The notes under the pieces are model-generated. The model made no database searches and was not told where the DNA came from. It saw only the letters and a list, made by a program, of their open reading frames with translations. From Bacteroidales bacterium (GTDB taxonomy: Bacteria > Bacteroidota > Bacteroidia > Bacteroidales > JALTDM01), in assembly GCA_027073875.1 (NCBI GenBank), contig JALTEO010000425.1, forward strand, positions 1 through 15,229: 15,229 nucleotides of DNA, given 5' to 3'. Shown piece by piece: positions 14,531 through 15,229 of the stretch; the stretch's first letter is position 1; the number at the start of each line of letters is the position of its first letter. Both the position numbers and the translations under genes were made by a program.

Positions 14531-14536
14531 CCTCCT
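14531..14536 (-). promoter_or_regulatory. Perfect Shine-Dalgarno ahead of the DUF6064 gene
   Basis: On the - strand AGGAGG lies eight bases before the ATG at 14522. Bacteroidota rarely rely on such sites, and the housekeeping genes here lack an equally strong one. It fixes the start of the DUF6064 gene and hints at foreign origin of this operon. Confidence 0.7.
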
Positions 14537-14558
14537 GTTTTTAGTTTATTTATTGTTA

Positions 14559-15131
14559 TTATTTATTTTTAGAAGCATCAAATGGACACTTTCCTTTTTT
14601 AAAAAACATAAAGTCGCAAACTTCATCGCCTTTTGCAATAGTGTGTAATCTTCTAAATTCCGAATTTACTGCATCTTCAATATAAGGATAGCCCGCAACA
14701 TCGTGGTCGCAACCAAGCATTCCAACTTCTGGACAGTTTAGAGCATTTGCAATTTCAACACTAACGCACCTGTCAACAATTACTGTTAAACAATCAGGTT
14801 CATCTTTAATTTCTTTTACATGATAATCTTTATTGCCTGCTTTAAACATTGCAATATTAAATTTTTTGTAATTTTCGTAAATATCGCCTTCACATTTTCG
14901 TAAATTATCTATGTCATATAATCCGGGTATGGTATGTTTTGAATAATTTTGCCAAATACTTTTTGTGAATTGATATGCTTTTTCTCTGCCTTCTTTGTTT
15001 GCCACCACATTAAAAAGTGCTACCATTGTTAGAAATTGATTTGCCGGCTCGCCACCTAATTCAACTGCTCTTGCGTATCCTTCAGAATTATCTTTTTTTA
15101 TTCGTTTTTTTTCTTTATTTACTTTTATCAT
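14559..15131 (-). CDS. L-2-amino-thiazoline-4-carboxylic acid hydrolase family protein
   Basis: The protein is 190 residues from the first in-frame ATG. The C-terminal half holds the family pattern: DRCVSVEIANALNCPEVGML (121-140), GCDHDVAGYPYIEDA (140-154), and KGDEVCDFMFFKKGKCPF (167-184) with the GDxxCDF ending typical of PF14196. Seven cysteines (80, 114, 122, 133, 141, 172, 182) are present. The named family member, from Pseudomonas, opens the thiazoline ring on the way to L-cysteine; most relatives have untested substrates, so the reaction here is not certain. It is the first gene of the AT-rich operon, followed after 36 bases by the DUF6064 gene. The 5' end is odd: the frame stays open for 18 more codons without an ATG, and a separate short frame ends at this ATG. 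The real N-terminus is therefore uncertain. Confidence 0.78.
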   Translation of the reverse strand: MIKVNKEKKRIKKDNSEGYARAVELGGEPANQFLTMVALFNVVANKEGREKAYQFTKSIWQNYSKHTIPGLYDIDNLRKCEGDIYENYKKFNIAMFKAGNKDYHVKEIKDEPDCLTVIVDRCVSVEIANALNCPEVGMLGCDHDVAGYPYIEDAVNSEFRRLHTIAKGDEVCDFMFFKKGKCPFDASKNK

Positions 15132-15217
15132 AAACGGAATAAAGCCGAAAAAACCAGATTTTTCATAATACTTAAAAAAACAATCCTACCGACTTTAAAC
15201 ATTACTGATTTAGACAT
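15128..15217 (-). CDS. Possible 29-residue hydrophobic peptide, or displaced N-terminus of the downstream gene
   Basis: On the - strand an ATG at 15217 opens 29 codons (MSKSVMFKVGRIVFLSIMKN followed by LVFSALFRL). They end at a TGA that overlaps the next ATG as ATGA. The peptide is basic and hydrophobic. The 4-base overlap is what a translationally coupled gene would look like. It is equally what a +1 or -1 shift separating the true N-terminus of the hydrolase-family protein would look like. No promoter of the Bacteroidota type is seen in the few bases upstream before the window ends; TTGACA at about 15219-15224 (- strand) lacks a convincing partner. Confidence 0.35.
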   Translation of the reverse strand: MSKSVMFKVGRIVFLSIMKNLVFSALFRL

Positions 15218-15229
15218 ATTGTCAACTAT

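Noticed and set aside
12968..15131. Right-end operon as part of a defence or mobile island
   Set aside because: There is no nuclease, helicase, integrase, transposase or attachment-like repeat; only composition and the Shine-Dalgarno hint at transfer.

Overview
The window is 15.2 kb from a member of the Bacteroidota, most likely Bacteroidales or a close relative. Four observations support this. Promoters fit the Bacteroidota pattern (TTTG, about 20 bases, TAnnTTTG), most clearly ahead of cysD. One secreted protease carries a type IX secretion (Por) C-terminal sorting domain. The gene order surE - small membrane protein - lpxB also fits this group, as does the AT-rich composition with AT-rich, repeat-bearing spacers. 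I see no rRNA, tRNA, CRISPR array, transposase or phage gene.

Layout. Positions 1-2482 (+) hold the tail of cysC followed by cysD and cysN, an assimilatory sulfate-activation cluster. A palindromic intergenic repeat (2511-2606) separates it from a convergent rlmB-type rRNA methyltransferase gene (2640-3383, -). A structured divergent spacer (3384-3751) with two hairpins and several promoter candidates leads into a + strand run. That run comprises a stand-alone DUF59/MIP18-type protein, surE, a small membrane protein, lpxB, and a secreted SpoIID/LytB-domain protein that overlaps lpxB by one base. Next comes a repeat-rich convergent spacer (7582-7825), with CTTTGTG heptamers bracketed by an inverted GTTACTACTnAG. 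On the - strand follow a TraB/GumN-family secreted protein, dtd, and a likely operon transcribed as MORN-repeat protein, type IX-secreted subtilase, xseA.

The right end (12968-15217, -) looks different. Its three genes encode an L-2-amino-thiazoline-4-carboxylate-hydrolase-family protein, a DUF6064 multi-pass membrane protein and a ferredoxin-nitroreductase fusion. They form a compact, visibly more AT-rich operon, and its middle gene has a perfect AGGAGG Shine-Dalgarno, which is unusual in this phylum. This is the accessory part of the window and the best candidate for an incompletely described small redox module. The hydrolase gene also has an odd 5' end, with two open frames that meet at its ATG.

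Most of the remaining sequence is ordinary housekeeping: sulfate activation, RNA modification, tRNA proofreading, lipid A synthesis and DNA repair. I did not find a convincing new defence system or mobile element.
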